From assembly GCF_900115295.1 (NCBI RefSeq), contig NZ_FOVZ01000005.1:124001-188000 (forward strand): a DNA stretch of 64,000 nt, written 5' to 3'. Positions 9,080-17,365 of the stretch are shown one piece after another (positions within the stretch are counted from its first letter, which is position 1; each line of letters opens with the position of its first letter). The stretch comes from Sphingomonas sp. OK281. GTDB taxonomy: Bacteria; Pseudomonadota; Alphaproteobacteria; Sphingomonadales; Sphingomonadaceae. The notes under the pieces are model-generated. The model made no database searches, was not told where the DNA came from, and saw only the letters and a list, made by a program, of their open reading frames with translations. Position numbers and translations under genes: made by a program.

Positions 9080-10330
9080 TCAGGCGTATCGAAACGGCTG
9101 TCCGTCCATTGCTTTTCCTGAAGTCCATTCGGCGCAGGTGGATCGGAAGATGCTCAGGAACTCATGCTGAAGTTGGGTCGGTCGCCAATCCTGGCGGGTC
9201 GTCATCCCGATCTGCCGGCGCAACGACGAGCCGGCTCCGGCGATCTCGCTTAGCAGTCCGGCGCGGTCCTCGAGCAGGAACTGATCGCGTGACATGAGCG
9301 TCAGCCAGTCGTCCTCGAGCATCAGCCCGCGCACCACCATCACCGACCCGCACTCGATCCGCGGGCGTGGCGGTTCGAGCGCCTGTTCCTGGAACATCTG
9401 TTCCCACCGGCGCCGTACGGGAGCGCCCGGTGCAGCGATAACCCAAGGAAAATCCAATAGACGTTGGAAAACGAAGCCCGGTTCGCCCAGCAGGGGGTGG
9501 CCCTTGCGTCCCACGATGACGGGGTCGTCGTCGAACAGGGGTTCCTGCACGACGTCGGCCACGGGCAGCGGATCGCGCATCGCCCCGACAACCACGTCGA
9601 TGGCGCCTTCGCGCAGCGCCGAGAGCACCTCGATATAGGGTCCTTCGACGACATCGACGGAGGCCACCGGGTAGAGGCGAGCAAAGCGTGCGAGCGCCTG
9701 CGGGAGCAGGATCGCGCGCGCCAGGGGCATGACGCCGACCGTTATCCGCCCTGCGCCTTCCGAATGCAGCGCCGCGAGTTCGTCGAAGCCCGACTCCAGT
9801 TCCGCGTGTGCCAGTCGAGCAAATCTCAGCAGCCGTATCGCCGCCGCGGTCGGCTGGACGGTTCGTCCCTGCCGGGCCAGCAGAGCCACTTCGAGCAACT
9901 GTTCGAGATCGCGCGCCGCGCGGTGAACGGCGGGCTCCGATAATCCGGTATGCCTGGCGGCCAGCGCGAAGCTGCCTGCGTGGTCGACCGCCATCAGCGC
10001 GAGCAATTGGCCCAGCGTGATCCGCCGTTCGACGTTGGGCAAGGGCGGCAGGCGCGCCCCGCGCCGCACGCTCCGCCCGCCTTGCGCGACATACGCCAGC
10101 GCATGCTCAATCCGGCCGGTCATCAGGCGTCCGGCCTCGGTCACGACCACGCCTCCGGGTTGCCGGTCCAGCAGCCTGTGCCCAAGCACCGTCTCGACCT
10201 TGGCAACGGCCTGGGTGAGCGCAGGCTGCGACAGGTTCATCGCTTGCGAGGCCGCGCTGATGCTTCCCAGGCGTGCCGCGGTGGCGACCGCATCGAGATG
10301 GCGCAGGTTGAGGTCGCGAAGACTTGGCAT
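9080..10330 (-). CDS. LysR-type regulator with two tandem winged-helix domains
   Basis: At 416 residues this is about 100 longer than a normal LysR regulator. A first LysR helix-turn-helix domain spans residues 7-70 (LGSISAASQAMNLSQPALTQAV). After a short arginine-rich linker, a second LysR-like HTH follows at 104-167 (GSFALAARHTGLSEPAVHRAA). A periplasmic-binding-protein-like effector domain fills residues 190-400. It is divergent from ligK with a perfect inverted repeat in between, and upstream of ligJ-ligI, so it is the obvious regulator of both arms. The effector is probably a pathway intermediate (PDC, oxalomesaconate, gallate or protocatechuate), which is inference. Start is the ATG at 10330. 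Confidence 0.9.
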   Translation of the reverse strand: MPSLRDLNLRHLDAVATAARLGSISAASQAMNLSQPALTQAVAKVETVLGHRLLDRQPGGVVVTEAGRLMTGRIEHALAYVAQGGRSVRRGARLPPLPNVERRITLGQLLALMAVDHAGSFALAARHTGLSEPAVHRAARDLEQLLEVALLARQGRTVQPTAAAIRLLRFARLAHAELESGFDELAALHSEGAGRITVGVMPLARAILLPQALARFARLYPVASVDVVEGPYIEVLSALREGAIDVVVGAMRDPLPVADVVQEPLFDDDPVIVGRKGHPLLGEPGFVFQRLLDFPWVIAAPGAPVRRRWEQMFQEQALEPPRPRIECGSVMVVRGLMLEDDWLTLMSRDQFLLEDRAGLLSEIAGAGSSLRRQIGMTTRQDWRPTQLQHEFLSIFRSTCAEWTSGKAMDGQPFRYA

Positions 10331-10361
10331 GCTCAGACCTCAGCACAGCTTATGCCTTGTG

Positions 10362-10378
10362 CGCAAATCCGTTTTGCG
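10362..10378. promoter_or_regulatory. Inverted repeat CGCAAA-N5-TTTGCG between the LysR gene and ligK
   Basis: A perfect 6-5-6 palindrome lies in the 104-base divergent promoter region, 32 bases from the regulator start and 57 from ligK. The size and symmetry suit a LysR operator. It is not known to be bound. Confidence 0.55.
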
Positions 10379-10434
10379 TTTGGACCGTCGTCGGTTCCTA
10401 GGGAGGGTAACGAAAAAAGGATCGAGGATCAGAG

Positions 10435-11106
10435 ATGCCCAGCGTCGTCACTCATATCGAACGTGCTGAACCGTCGGTCATCGACGGCCTCGCCAAGGTC
10501 GGCGTCGCCACGGTGCACGAGGCACAGGGCCGGATCGGCCTGCTCGGCAGCCGCCTTCGTCCGATCTATGCAGGCGCGCGGATCGCCGGGTCTGCGGTCA
10601 CCGTCTCGGTTCCGCCAGGCGACAACTGGATGATGCACGTCGCCATTGAACAAGTGAAGGATGGCGACATCCTCGTGGTCGCGCCGACATCGCCCTGTGA
10701 CGACGGTTATTTCGGCGACCTGCTCGCCACGTCGGCGATATCGCGGGGCTGCCGCGGGCTCATCATCGACGCCGGCGTTCGCGACGTCCGCGATCTCACC
10801 GAAATGCGTTTTCCGGTCTGGTCGAAGGCGATCTTCGCGCAGGGCACCGTCAAGGAGACGCTGGGTTCGGTCAATGTGACCTTGGTGTGTGCGGGCGAAC
10901 GGATCGAGCCGGGCGACGTGATCGTGGCCGACGACGACGGCGTCTGCGTCGTGCGCCGCAAAGATGCGGCAGCGGTGCTTGCGGAGGCGCAGGCACGCGA
11001 GGCGCGCGAGACGGAAAAGCGCGATCGGATGGCCAGCGGCGAACTCGGGCTCGACATCTATGCGATGCGCGAGCGGCTTGCCGCCAAGGGGCTGAAATAT
11101 GTCTGA
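10435..11106 (+). CDS. ligK: 4-Carboxy-4-hydroxy-2-oxoadipate aldolase
   Basis: LigK splits 4-carboxy-4-hydroxy-2-oxoadipate into pyruvate and oxaloacetate and can decarboxylate oxaloacetate. It is a 223-residue RraA-fold, divalent-metal-dependent aldolase. Features of the family include GVATVHEAQGRIGLL, the IYAGARIAGSAVTV strand, the glycine-rich DLLATSAISRGCRGLIIDAGVRD segment carrying the substrate arginine and metal aspartate, and GDVIVADDDGVCVV. The ATG is preceded by GAGGA. It overlaps ligU by eight bases, so the two are translated together. Length and context agree with the sphingomonad enzyme. Confidence 0.93.
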   Translation: MPSVVTHIERAEPSVIDGLAKVGVATVHEAQGRIGLLGSRLRPIYAGARIAGSAVTVSVPPGDNWMMHVAIEQVKDGDILVVAPTSPCDDGYFGDLLATSAISRGCRGLIIDAGVRDVRDLTEMRFPVWSKAIFAQGTVKETLGSVNVTLVCAGERIEPGDVIVADDDGVCVVRRKDAAAVLAEAQAREARETEKRDRMASGELGLDIYAMRERLAAKGLKYV

Positions 11107-12163
11107 GCACCCGAACGCCATCCGCGCGATGTGGATGCGTGGTGGCACATCAAAGGGCGGGTTCTTCCTCGCCGCCGACCTCCCCGCCGATCCGGCTGCG
11201 CGCGACGCGTTCCTGCTGCGCGCGTTCGGTTCGCCCGATCCGCGCCAGATCGACGGGATGGGCGGCGCCGATCCGCTGACGTCGAAGGTCGCGATCGTGT
11301 CGCGCTCGACCGAAGTCGGCGCCGATGTCGACTATCTGTTCCTCCAGGTGTTCGTCGACCAGGCGATCGTCAGCGACGCGCAGAATTGCGGGAACATGCT
11401 GGCCGGGGTCGGGCCGTTCGCGATCGAACGCGGTCTGGTCGAGGCAGGGGACGCAAAGACGAAGGTTTCGATCTTCATGGTCAACACCGGCAACCTCGCA
11501 ACTGCGACGGTGCAGACCCCAGGCGGCGGCGTCACCTACGACGGCGATGCGCGGATCGACGGGGTTCCCGGCACGGCCGCACCTGTCCCGCTCGCCTTCG
11601 CCGATATCGCCGGCTCGAGCTGCGGGGCGTTGCTGCCGACGGGCAACGCAGCCGATGTCGTCGATGGCGTCAACGTGACGCTGATCGACAATGGCATGCC
11701 CTGCGTCGTGCTGCGCGCGGCCGATGTCGGCATCACCGGCTACGAGGACCGTGCAACGCTCGATGCTGACGAGACGTTGAAGGCCAGGATCGAGGCGATC
11801 CGGCTCAAGGCCGGTCCGTTGATGAACCTGGGCGACGTAACTGATCAATCGGTGCCCAAACTGATGCTGGTCGCCGCGCCCCGTAATGGCGGCGCGATCA
11901 GCGTGCGTTCGTTCATTCCGCATCGCTGCCACGCCTCGATCGGCGTGCTGGGCGCGGTCAGCGTCGCTACCGCCTGTCTGATCGACGGATCGCCTGCGCA
12001 TGGCGTCGCGGTCGTGCCGGACGGGCAATCGAAATCGCTCGACGTCGAGCATCCCAGCGGTGCGACCGGCTGCGTGATCGATCTGGACGAGAACGGCAAC
12101 GTCGTCGGTGCGGCCATGCTTCGGACCGCGCGAAAGCTGTTCGACGGAAATCTATTCGGCTGA
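11099..12163 (+). CDS. ligU: 4-Oxalomesaconate tautomerase (PrpF family)
   Basis: A 354-residue PrpF/GalD-type isomerase that moves the double bond of 4-oxalomesaconate, linking the LigI product to the LigJ substrate. The N-terminus MWMRGGTSKGGFF is the family signature; NCGNMLAGVGPFAIE and CHASIGVLGAVSVATA mark the two halves of the diaminopimelate-epimerase fold. In this family each half usually offers a catalytic residue; the first half here has NCGN. The start lies inside ligK. With ligI, ligJ and ligK it completes the lower pathway from PDC to central metabolism. Confidence 0.9.
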   Translation: MSEHPNAIRAMWMRGGTSKGGFFLAADLPADPAARDAFLLRAFGSPDPRQIDGMGGADPLTSKVAIVSRSTEVGADVDYLFLQVFVDQAIVSDAQNCGNMLAGVGPFAIERGLVEAGDAKTKVSIFMVNTGNLATATVQTPGGGVTYDGDARIDGVPGTAAPVPLAFADIAGSSCGALLPTGNAADVVDGVNVTLIDNGMPCVVLRAADVGITGYEDRATLDADETLKARIEAIRLKAGPLMNLGDVTDQSVPKLMLVAAPRNGGAISVRSFIPHRCHASIGVLGAVSVATACLIDGSPAHGVAVVPDGQSKSLDVEHPSGATGCVIDLDENGNVVGAAMLRTARKLFDGNLFG

Positions 12164-12195
12164 GAACGCCGGCACGTCACAACGAAAGAAAAACG

Positions 12196-13512
12196 ATGAC
12201 GGACCTAGGAGAGACTACCAGGAAAGCAGGCCGCTTCGGCTTGGTCGGCCAGCTCTGGTTCCAGGTGCTGGCGGGAACGGTGCTCGGCATCCTGCTCGGC
12301 CATTTCGCGCCTGCGACCGGCGTGGCGATGAAGCCGTTCGGTGACGCCTTCATCAAGCTCATCCGAATGATGATCGGACCGGTGATCTTCGTCACCGTCG
12401 TCCACGGCATCGCCGGCATGAACGACATGAAAAGCGTCGGGCGCGTCGCACTGAAATCGATCCTGTATTTCGAGGCGGTGACGATCCTGGCGCTGATCTT
12501 CGGCTTGGTGATGGTCGATCTGTGGCAACCGGGCGCGGGTATGAACATCGACGTCGCGGCGATCGATACCGCCTCGATCAAGACCTATGTCGCGACCGCG
12601 CACGACCAGACGATCACCGGCTATTTCATGGGCATCATCCCAGACACCTTCGCCAGCGCGCTGACCGAAGGCCATGTCCTGCAGGTGCTGTTCGTTTCCG
12701 TGCTGTTCGGCATCGCGATCGCGGCGATCGGCGAGCGCGGCAAGCCGGTCTACACGCTGATCGACAGCGCCTCGCAAGGGTTCTTCCGGATCATCGGCTA
12801 CATCATGTATTTCGCGCCGCTCGGGGCCTTTGGTGCGATAGCCTTCACGGTCGGCCAGTTCGGCACGGCATCGCTCTGGTCGCTCGGTGAACTGATCATC
12901 GAGTTCTTCGTCGTCTGCGGGCTGTTTACCGCGATCGTGCTGGGCGGGATCGCGCATTGGTGCGGGGTCAGCCTGTGGCGCCTGCTCGGCTATCTGTGGG
13001 ACGAGATCGTCATCGTCGCCGCCACCACCTCGACCGAAACCGTGCTGCCGCGTCTCATCCAGAAGATGCGCAAGGTCGGTTGCGAGGAGAGCGTCGTCGG
13101 CTTCGTCATCCCGGCGGGCTATTCGTTCAACCTCGACGGCACCTGCCTGTACCTGACGACCGTCGCAGTGTTCCTGGCGCAGGCGACGAACACGCACCTC
13201 ACACTTTGGCACGAACTCGGGTTGATCGCTGTTCTGTTGCTGACGTCCAAGGGTGCGGCGGGTGTTGCCGGCGCGGCGTTCGTGGTGCTCGCGGCGACGC
13301 TCAACACGACGGGCACGATCCCGGTCGCCAGCATCGCGCTGATCCTTGGCATCCACCGCATCCTCGCCGAGGGGCTGACGTTCGTGAACCTTGTCGGCAA
13401 TGCACTCGCCACCATCGTGATCGCGAAGTGGGAGGGCAAGCTCGACGAACGCACGCTCGCAGCGATGATCGGAAATGCGCGGCTACGCGCGAAGTACCCG
13501 GTGGCCGCCTGA
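12196..13512 (+). CDS. dctA: C4-dicarboxylate:cation symporter of the DctA family
   Basis: A 438-residue inner-membrane secondary transporter (DAACS family) that takes up dicarboxylates with sodium or protons. Hydrophobic segments run through the whole protein. Substrate and ion-site motifs are visible: ATTSTETVLPRL (serine-rich reentrant loop), PAGYSFNLDGT, and LTSKGAAGVAGAAFVVL. It lies 32 bases after ligU and is probably in the same transcript. In this context the substrate may be an aromatic-derived dicarboxylate such as PDC or oxalomesaconate rather than succinate, but that is inference. Start is an ATG after a GAAAGAAAA purine stretch. Confidence 0.9.
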   Translation: MTDLGETTRKAGRFGLVGQLWFQVLAGTVLGILLGHFAPATGVAMKPFGDAFIKLIRMMIGPVIFVTVVHGIAGMNDMKSVGRVALKSILYFEAVTILALIFGLVMVDLWQPGAGMNIDVAAIDTASIKTYVATAHDQTITGYFMGIIPDTFASALTEGHVLQVLFVSVLFGIAIAAIGERGKPVYTLIDSASQGFFRIIGYIMYFAPLGAFGAIAFTVGQFGTASLWSLGELIIEFFVVCGLFTAIVLGGIAHWCGVSLWRLLGYLWDEIVIVAATTSTETVLPRLIQKMRKVGCEESVVGFVIPAGYSFNLDGTCLYLTTVAVFLAQATNTHLTLWHELGLIAVLLLTSKGAAGVAGAAFVVLAATLNTTGTIPVASIALILGIHRILAEGLTFVNLVGNALATIVIAKWEGKLDERTLAAMIGNARLRAKYPVAA

Positions 13513-13519
13513 AGGCCAC

Positions 13520-13547
13520 GCGGCGATCACCGACGAGTGATCGCCGC
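13520..13547 (+). terminator. Strong hairpin after dctA
   Basis: The sequence GCGGCGATCAC, a six-base loop, and its exact reverse complement form an 11-bp perfect stem starting eight bases past the dctA stop. There is no T tract after it, so it may slow or stop transcription or protect the upstream mRNA 3' end, and would reduce read-through into the porin gene. Confidence 0.5.
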
Positions 13548-13609
13548 CACAATCACCGCCCTACGATAACAGCCGGCCGCGTTCGCATGCGGCTCGGCAG
13601 GAGACCGTC

Positions 13610-15085
13610 ATGTCCATCGCTATCGCCATCGCGCTGACCGCCGCGGCTCAATCCGAGCCGTCCCAGTCTCAACCGTCTCGGGCGGTCACTGCGCCCACCG
13701 ATGCGGCCGTACCGACGGCGGACACGAACGACAGCGTAGCGCGAAGCATTCCCGACAGGCGACATCCCCCAATCTTCTACCCCAATACTAGGCAGGGCCC
13801 CGCCGACCAGGCTGTGTCCTCCGGTATCGCGCGTTTCCAACGCGACAATCCGATCGGCAAGGAACTGCGTGCGCTGAGGGCCGCAGGGGTCGACCTGGTG
13901 TTCGATTTCGTCGGTAACGTCGCCGCCAACCCGGTTGGCGGTGTTCGTCAGGGCAATGCGGAATCGCATTGGGTCTCGACCGCGGCGGACATCGATCTCG
14001 AAAAGCTGATCGGGCTGTCCGATACCAAAATCCATATTCAGGGCGCCTGGTTCAGCGGCGACAGCCTCGGTCGCGATTCGATCGGCAACTCGATCAGCTT
14101 CCAGCAGACCTGGCGGCCGGTAGCTGGCCCGCGGCTGACCCAGTTCAACATCGAGCATGATTTCGGCAAGCTCAACATCCTCGTCGGGCGCGGGGCGGTG
14201 AACAGCTACTTCAACAATTCGCCGTTCAATTGCGTTTTCATGAGCAATACAAGCTGCCTGACGGCGTATGGCGGGATCAGCGACATCGGCATCACCGCGT
14301 TTCCCAACTCGTCGTGGACCGCCAAGGTGCGGTACGCGATCGCCAAGCGGTGGTATGTCCAGACCGGCGTGTTCGAATACGACAACGACCTCAACCTGAA
14401 GGGCAAGGGCGGCCTCGACTTTTCGCTGGGCAAGGGCACGGGCGTGCTTATCGCCAACGAAGTGGGCTATCAGACGACGTTCGCAGACGAACGGCTGCCG
14501 CGCCGTTACAAGGCCGGCGTCTATATCAACACCGACGGCGGCCAGAGCCCGTATTACGACCGCAACGGCGTTTCGTCCGTGGTGTCAGGACTTCCCCGAG
14601 TTGCACAAGGTGGCGACCGCGTCGGTCTGTATGCGATGGCGGACCAGACGATACAGCGCGCCGCCGGCAAGAGCACGCGCAACCTCGCGCTGTTCGGGCG
14701 GATCTTCTACAATGTTGGCAACGCCGCCCAGCTCGACTGGTTCGCCTCCGCCGGTTTCGTCAAGACCGGCACGCTCAAACACCGTGACGCCGACACGATA
14801 GGCTTCCTAGTCAGCAACACGCATTTCAGCAATCAGCAGATCGATTATCTCCGCGATCTACGTACGAAGGCCGGCGGGACCGGTTCGCCGAAGTCGAACG
14901 AGATCATCGGCGAGATCAATTATGGATTTGCGGCCATGCCTGGCGTCAGGATATTGCCCAATATTCAATATGTCATCAATCCCGATCCTATTTACGCACC
15001 AACCCGTAAAACCGACATTCCGTCAGCGATCGTTCTGGGGTTGCGCTTGGATGTACGCCTTGCGCAGGTTTTCGGCGGTTTGTGA
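13610..15085 (+). CDS. OprB-type outer-membrane porin
   Basis: A 491-residue protein with a very short signal-like N-terminus (MSIAIAIALTAAAQ), a low-complexity proline/serine segment, and then a beta-barrel of the carbohydrate-selective porin OprB family. Typical parts are the GGVRQGNAESHWVSTAADIDLEKLIG strand early on, GRDSIGNSISFQQTWRP, VGRGAVNSYFN, and barrel-strand patterns such as YAIAKRWYVQTGVFEYDND and PNIQYVINPDP near the end. The ATG has an AGGAG eight bases upstream. Placed after the lig genes and DctA, it may admit aromatic acids or sugars; OprB homologues in sphingomonads are often linked to such clusters, but specificity cannot be read from the sequence. Confidence 0.85.
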   Translation: MSIAIAIALTAAAQSEPSQSQPSRAVTAPTDAAVPTADTNDSVARSIPDRRHPPIFYPNTRQGPADQAVSSGIARFQRDNPIGKELRALRAAGVDLVFDFVGNVAANPVGGVRQGNAESHWVSTAADIDLEKLIGLSDTKIHIQGAWFSGDSLGRDSIGNSISFQQTWRPVAGPRLTQFNIEHDFGKLNILVGRGAVNSYFNNSPFNCVFMSNTSCLTAYGGISDIGITAFPNSSWTAKVRYAIAKRWYVQTGVFEYDNDLNLKGKGGLDFSLGKGTGVLIANEVGYQTTFADERLPRRYKAGVYINTDGGQSPYYDRNGVSSVVSGLPRVAQGGDRVGLYAMADQTIQRAAGKSTRNLALFGRIFYNVGNAAQLDWFASAGFVKTGTLKHRDADTIGFLVSNTHFSNQQIDYLRDLRTKAGGTGSPKSNEIIGEINYGFAAMPGVRILPNIQYVINPDPIYAPTRKTDIPSAIVLGLRLDVRLAQVFGGL

Positions 15086-15260
15086 CAATCGCCAGATGCG
15101 AGAACAAGATCGTACTTTTCTGATCCACGCGTGCACATTGGACGGCGGCGTTTTTCTTCGCGCGGCCGTCAGACACCATCGCCTTTCGTTTCGGTCGACC
15201 CTTCATGCTGCCAACGTCGATGGCGATCTCAGCCAATTGCGTTGATTTGCCAGCTTATCG

Positions 15261-17357
15261 TCAGTCACATGCGCTCAGTCGACCGCTCGTCAGCGTCAAC
15301 ACCCGGTCGGCCGCGGCGATCGTCTCCTGGCGGTGGGCGATGATGATGCGCGTGATACCCATCGCGCCGATCGCGGCGTTCACCGCGCGTTCGTGCGCGA
15401 TGTCGAGATGCGCGGTACCCTCGTCCATCACCAGTATCCGGGGTTGGCGGTATAGCGCACGAGCGAGTAGCACGCGCTGCTTCTGGCCGCCTGACAGGGC
15501 CTGACCCATGTCGCCGACCAGCGTCTCGTATCCCATCGGCATGCGCAGGATGTCGTTATGGATCGATGCCGCGGTCGCCGCTGCGAACACGCGCTCCAAG
15601 TCGACTGGCGCATCGAACAGCGCGATGTTGTCGGCGAGGCTGCCGCCCAGCAGGACGTCGTCCTGCAACACCGCCGCGATCTGCGACTGATAGCTTCGGC
15701 ACCCGAACCGCGCGAGCGGCAGGCCATCGACCAGCATCTCGCCGTGATCGGCATCGATCAGACCCAGCAGCAGCTTCACCAACGTCGACTTGCCGCCACC
15801 AGACGGGCCGGTGATCGCGACATGCTCGCCGCACGCGATGCTGAGATCGAGACCGTCGAGCACCGGCGGTTCGCTCGGTGCGTAGCGATAGCTGATGTTA
15901 CGCAGGTCGATCGTGCCCTTCAGCGGCGTCGCGATGTCGGCGTTGGCGCCAAAGCTGCGATCCTCCGGCGACAGCGCGATGTCCGACAGGCGCTCGAGAT
16001 GCAGGTTGAGCATCCGCAGCGAGATCGCCTGGTCAACCAGCGAGATCGCCTTCTGCAGGAACTGCGTCTTGTACGCGAGATAGGCGAAGACCATGCCGAT
16101 GCTGAACCCGTCGCCGTTCATCACCATGCCAACCGCGATCCAGAGGGACACGATCGTTTCCAACCCGAATATCAGGACGTTGGCGGTGTTCTGCCACACC
16201 TGGATCCGACCGACCCGGACATCGGCGTTGACCGCGTCTGTCAGCCGGGTCTGCCACAGCGTGTGATGCTGTTGCTCGCGGCCGAACAGTCGCAGCGTCG
16301 TCATCGCCCGCAACGCCTCGATCAGCATCGTCTGTTCGCGACCGTGCGCGACGATCGCGGCTTCGCGGCCCGAGCGCTCGAACGAGAACGAGACCAGTCG
16401 GACCCCGGCATAGAGCATGAATGCAATGACCGCGACGGCCGCCAGCAACGGGCTGTAGAAGAACATCAATGCGAGCGTCAGCAGCGCCATCGTACCATCG
16501 ACGACACTGGCGATCGCATCCTGCGTCAGCATCGTCTGGATCGGGCCGACCGACTGGAAGCGCGATAGGATGTCGCCGACCTGCCGCCGCTCGAACCAGT
16601 CGACCGGCAGGCGGAACAGCCGCCGCGCGAGATTGGACGCGAGTCCGAAGCCGAGCGACGCCCCCGCGGTCAGCAGGACGAACGAGCGCAAAAGGGTCGC
16701 GCTCGCATTGATCAGCGTGAACAGACCGAAACCGAGCGCCAGCACCGTCAGCAGGTCATGGTCGAGCCCGGGAACCGCGGTGTCGAGCGCGATCTGCATG
16801 TAATAGGGCGAGGCGAGGACGAACGCCTGGAGTAGCAGGCTCAGCACCATGACCTGAGCCAGCGCGCGTTTCAGCCCCGACATCTTCTGCCAGAGCTGGC
16901 GGAGGCGCAGACGTTCGCGGTGCTCGCCAGGCGCGAAATAGTCGCTCGGCCGCAATTCCAGCGCGACGCCGGTAAAGTGATCCGAGACTTCGGCTATCGC
17001 CATCCAGGTCGAACGGCCATCGGGATCGTGGATCAGCGCACGACCGTGCCGGACGCGCTCCAATACGACGTAATGGTTCATGTTCCAGTGCAGCACCGCA
17101 GGCAGCTGGAGATTTCCGAGTTGGTCGAGCGGTAGTGTGACCGGTCGTGCGGTCAGCCCGATCCGGTCGGCGATCACAATTAGCGACCGGAGTGTCGCAC
17201 CGCGGGTCGACGTGGCGAAACGGCGGCGGATCGATCCGAGATCGATGTCGCGCCCGTGATACCCAGCGATCATCGCGATGCAGGCAAGCCCGCATTCGGC
17301 GATTTCAGTCTGCCGCACGAGCGTCACGCGCGAGCGGGTGAGCATGTCGAGATTCAT
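15261..17357 (-). CDS. Peptidase-containing ABC exporter (C39 peptidase, membrane and ATPase domains)
   Basis: A 698-residue PCAT exporter that removes a double-glycine leader and transports the peptide. The C39 peptidase domain covers residues 8-140: RQTEIAECGLAC supplies the oxyanion glutamine Q16 and catalytic C22, NMNHYVVLE the histidine, and IHDPDG the aspartate. All catalytic residues are present, so cleavage should work. Six membrane segments lie between about 165 and 440. The ATPase domain has Walker A GPSGGGKST, signature LSGGQKQR and Walker B ILVMDEGTAHLD. An upstream GTG at 17405 would overlap the HlyD gene; I prefer the ATG at 17357, nine bases past the HlyD stop. It is the last gene of peptide-HlyD-PCAT. 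Confidence 0.93.
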   Translation of the reverse strand: MNLDMLTRSRVTLVRQTEIAECGLACIAMIAGYHGRDIDLGSIRRRFATSTRGATLRSLIVIADRIGLTARPVTLPLDQLGNLQLPAVLHWNMNHYVVLERVRHGRALIHDPDGRSTWMAIAEVSDHFTGVALELRPSDYFAPGEHRERLRLRQLWQKMSGLKRALAQVMVLSLLLQAFVLASPYYMQIALDTAVPGLDHDLLTVLALGFGLFTLINASATLLRSFVLLTAGASLGFGLASNLARRLFRLPVDWFERRQVGDILSRFQSVGPIQTMLTQDAIASVVDGTMALLTLALMFFYSPLLAAVAVIAFMLYAGVRLVSFSFERSGREAAIVAHGREQTMLIEALRAMTTLRLFGREQQHHTLWQTRLTDAVNADVRVGRIQVWQNTANVLIFGLETIVSLWIAVGMVMNGDGFSIGMVFAYLAYKTQFLQKAISLVDQAISLRMLNLHLERLSDIALSPEDRSFGANADIATPLKGTIDLRNISYRYAPSEPPVLDGLDLSIACGEHVAITGPSGGGKSTLVKLLLGLIDADHGEMLVDGLPLARFGCRSYQSQIAAVLQDDVLLGGSLADNIALFDAPVDLERVFAAATAASIHNDILRMPMGYETLVGDMGQALSGGQKQRVLLARALYRQPRILVMDEGTAHLDIAHERAVNAAIGAMGITRIIIAHRQETIAAADRVLTLTSGRLSACD

Positions 17358-17365
17358 CGTCCCGG

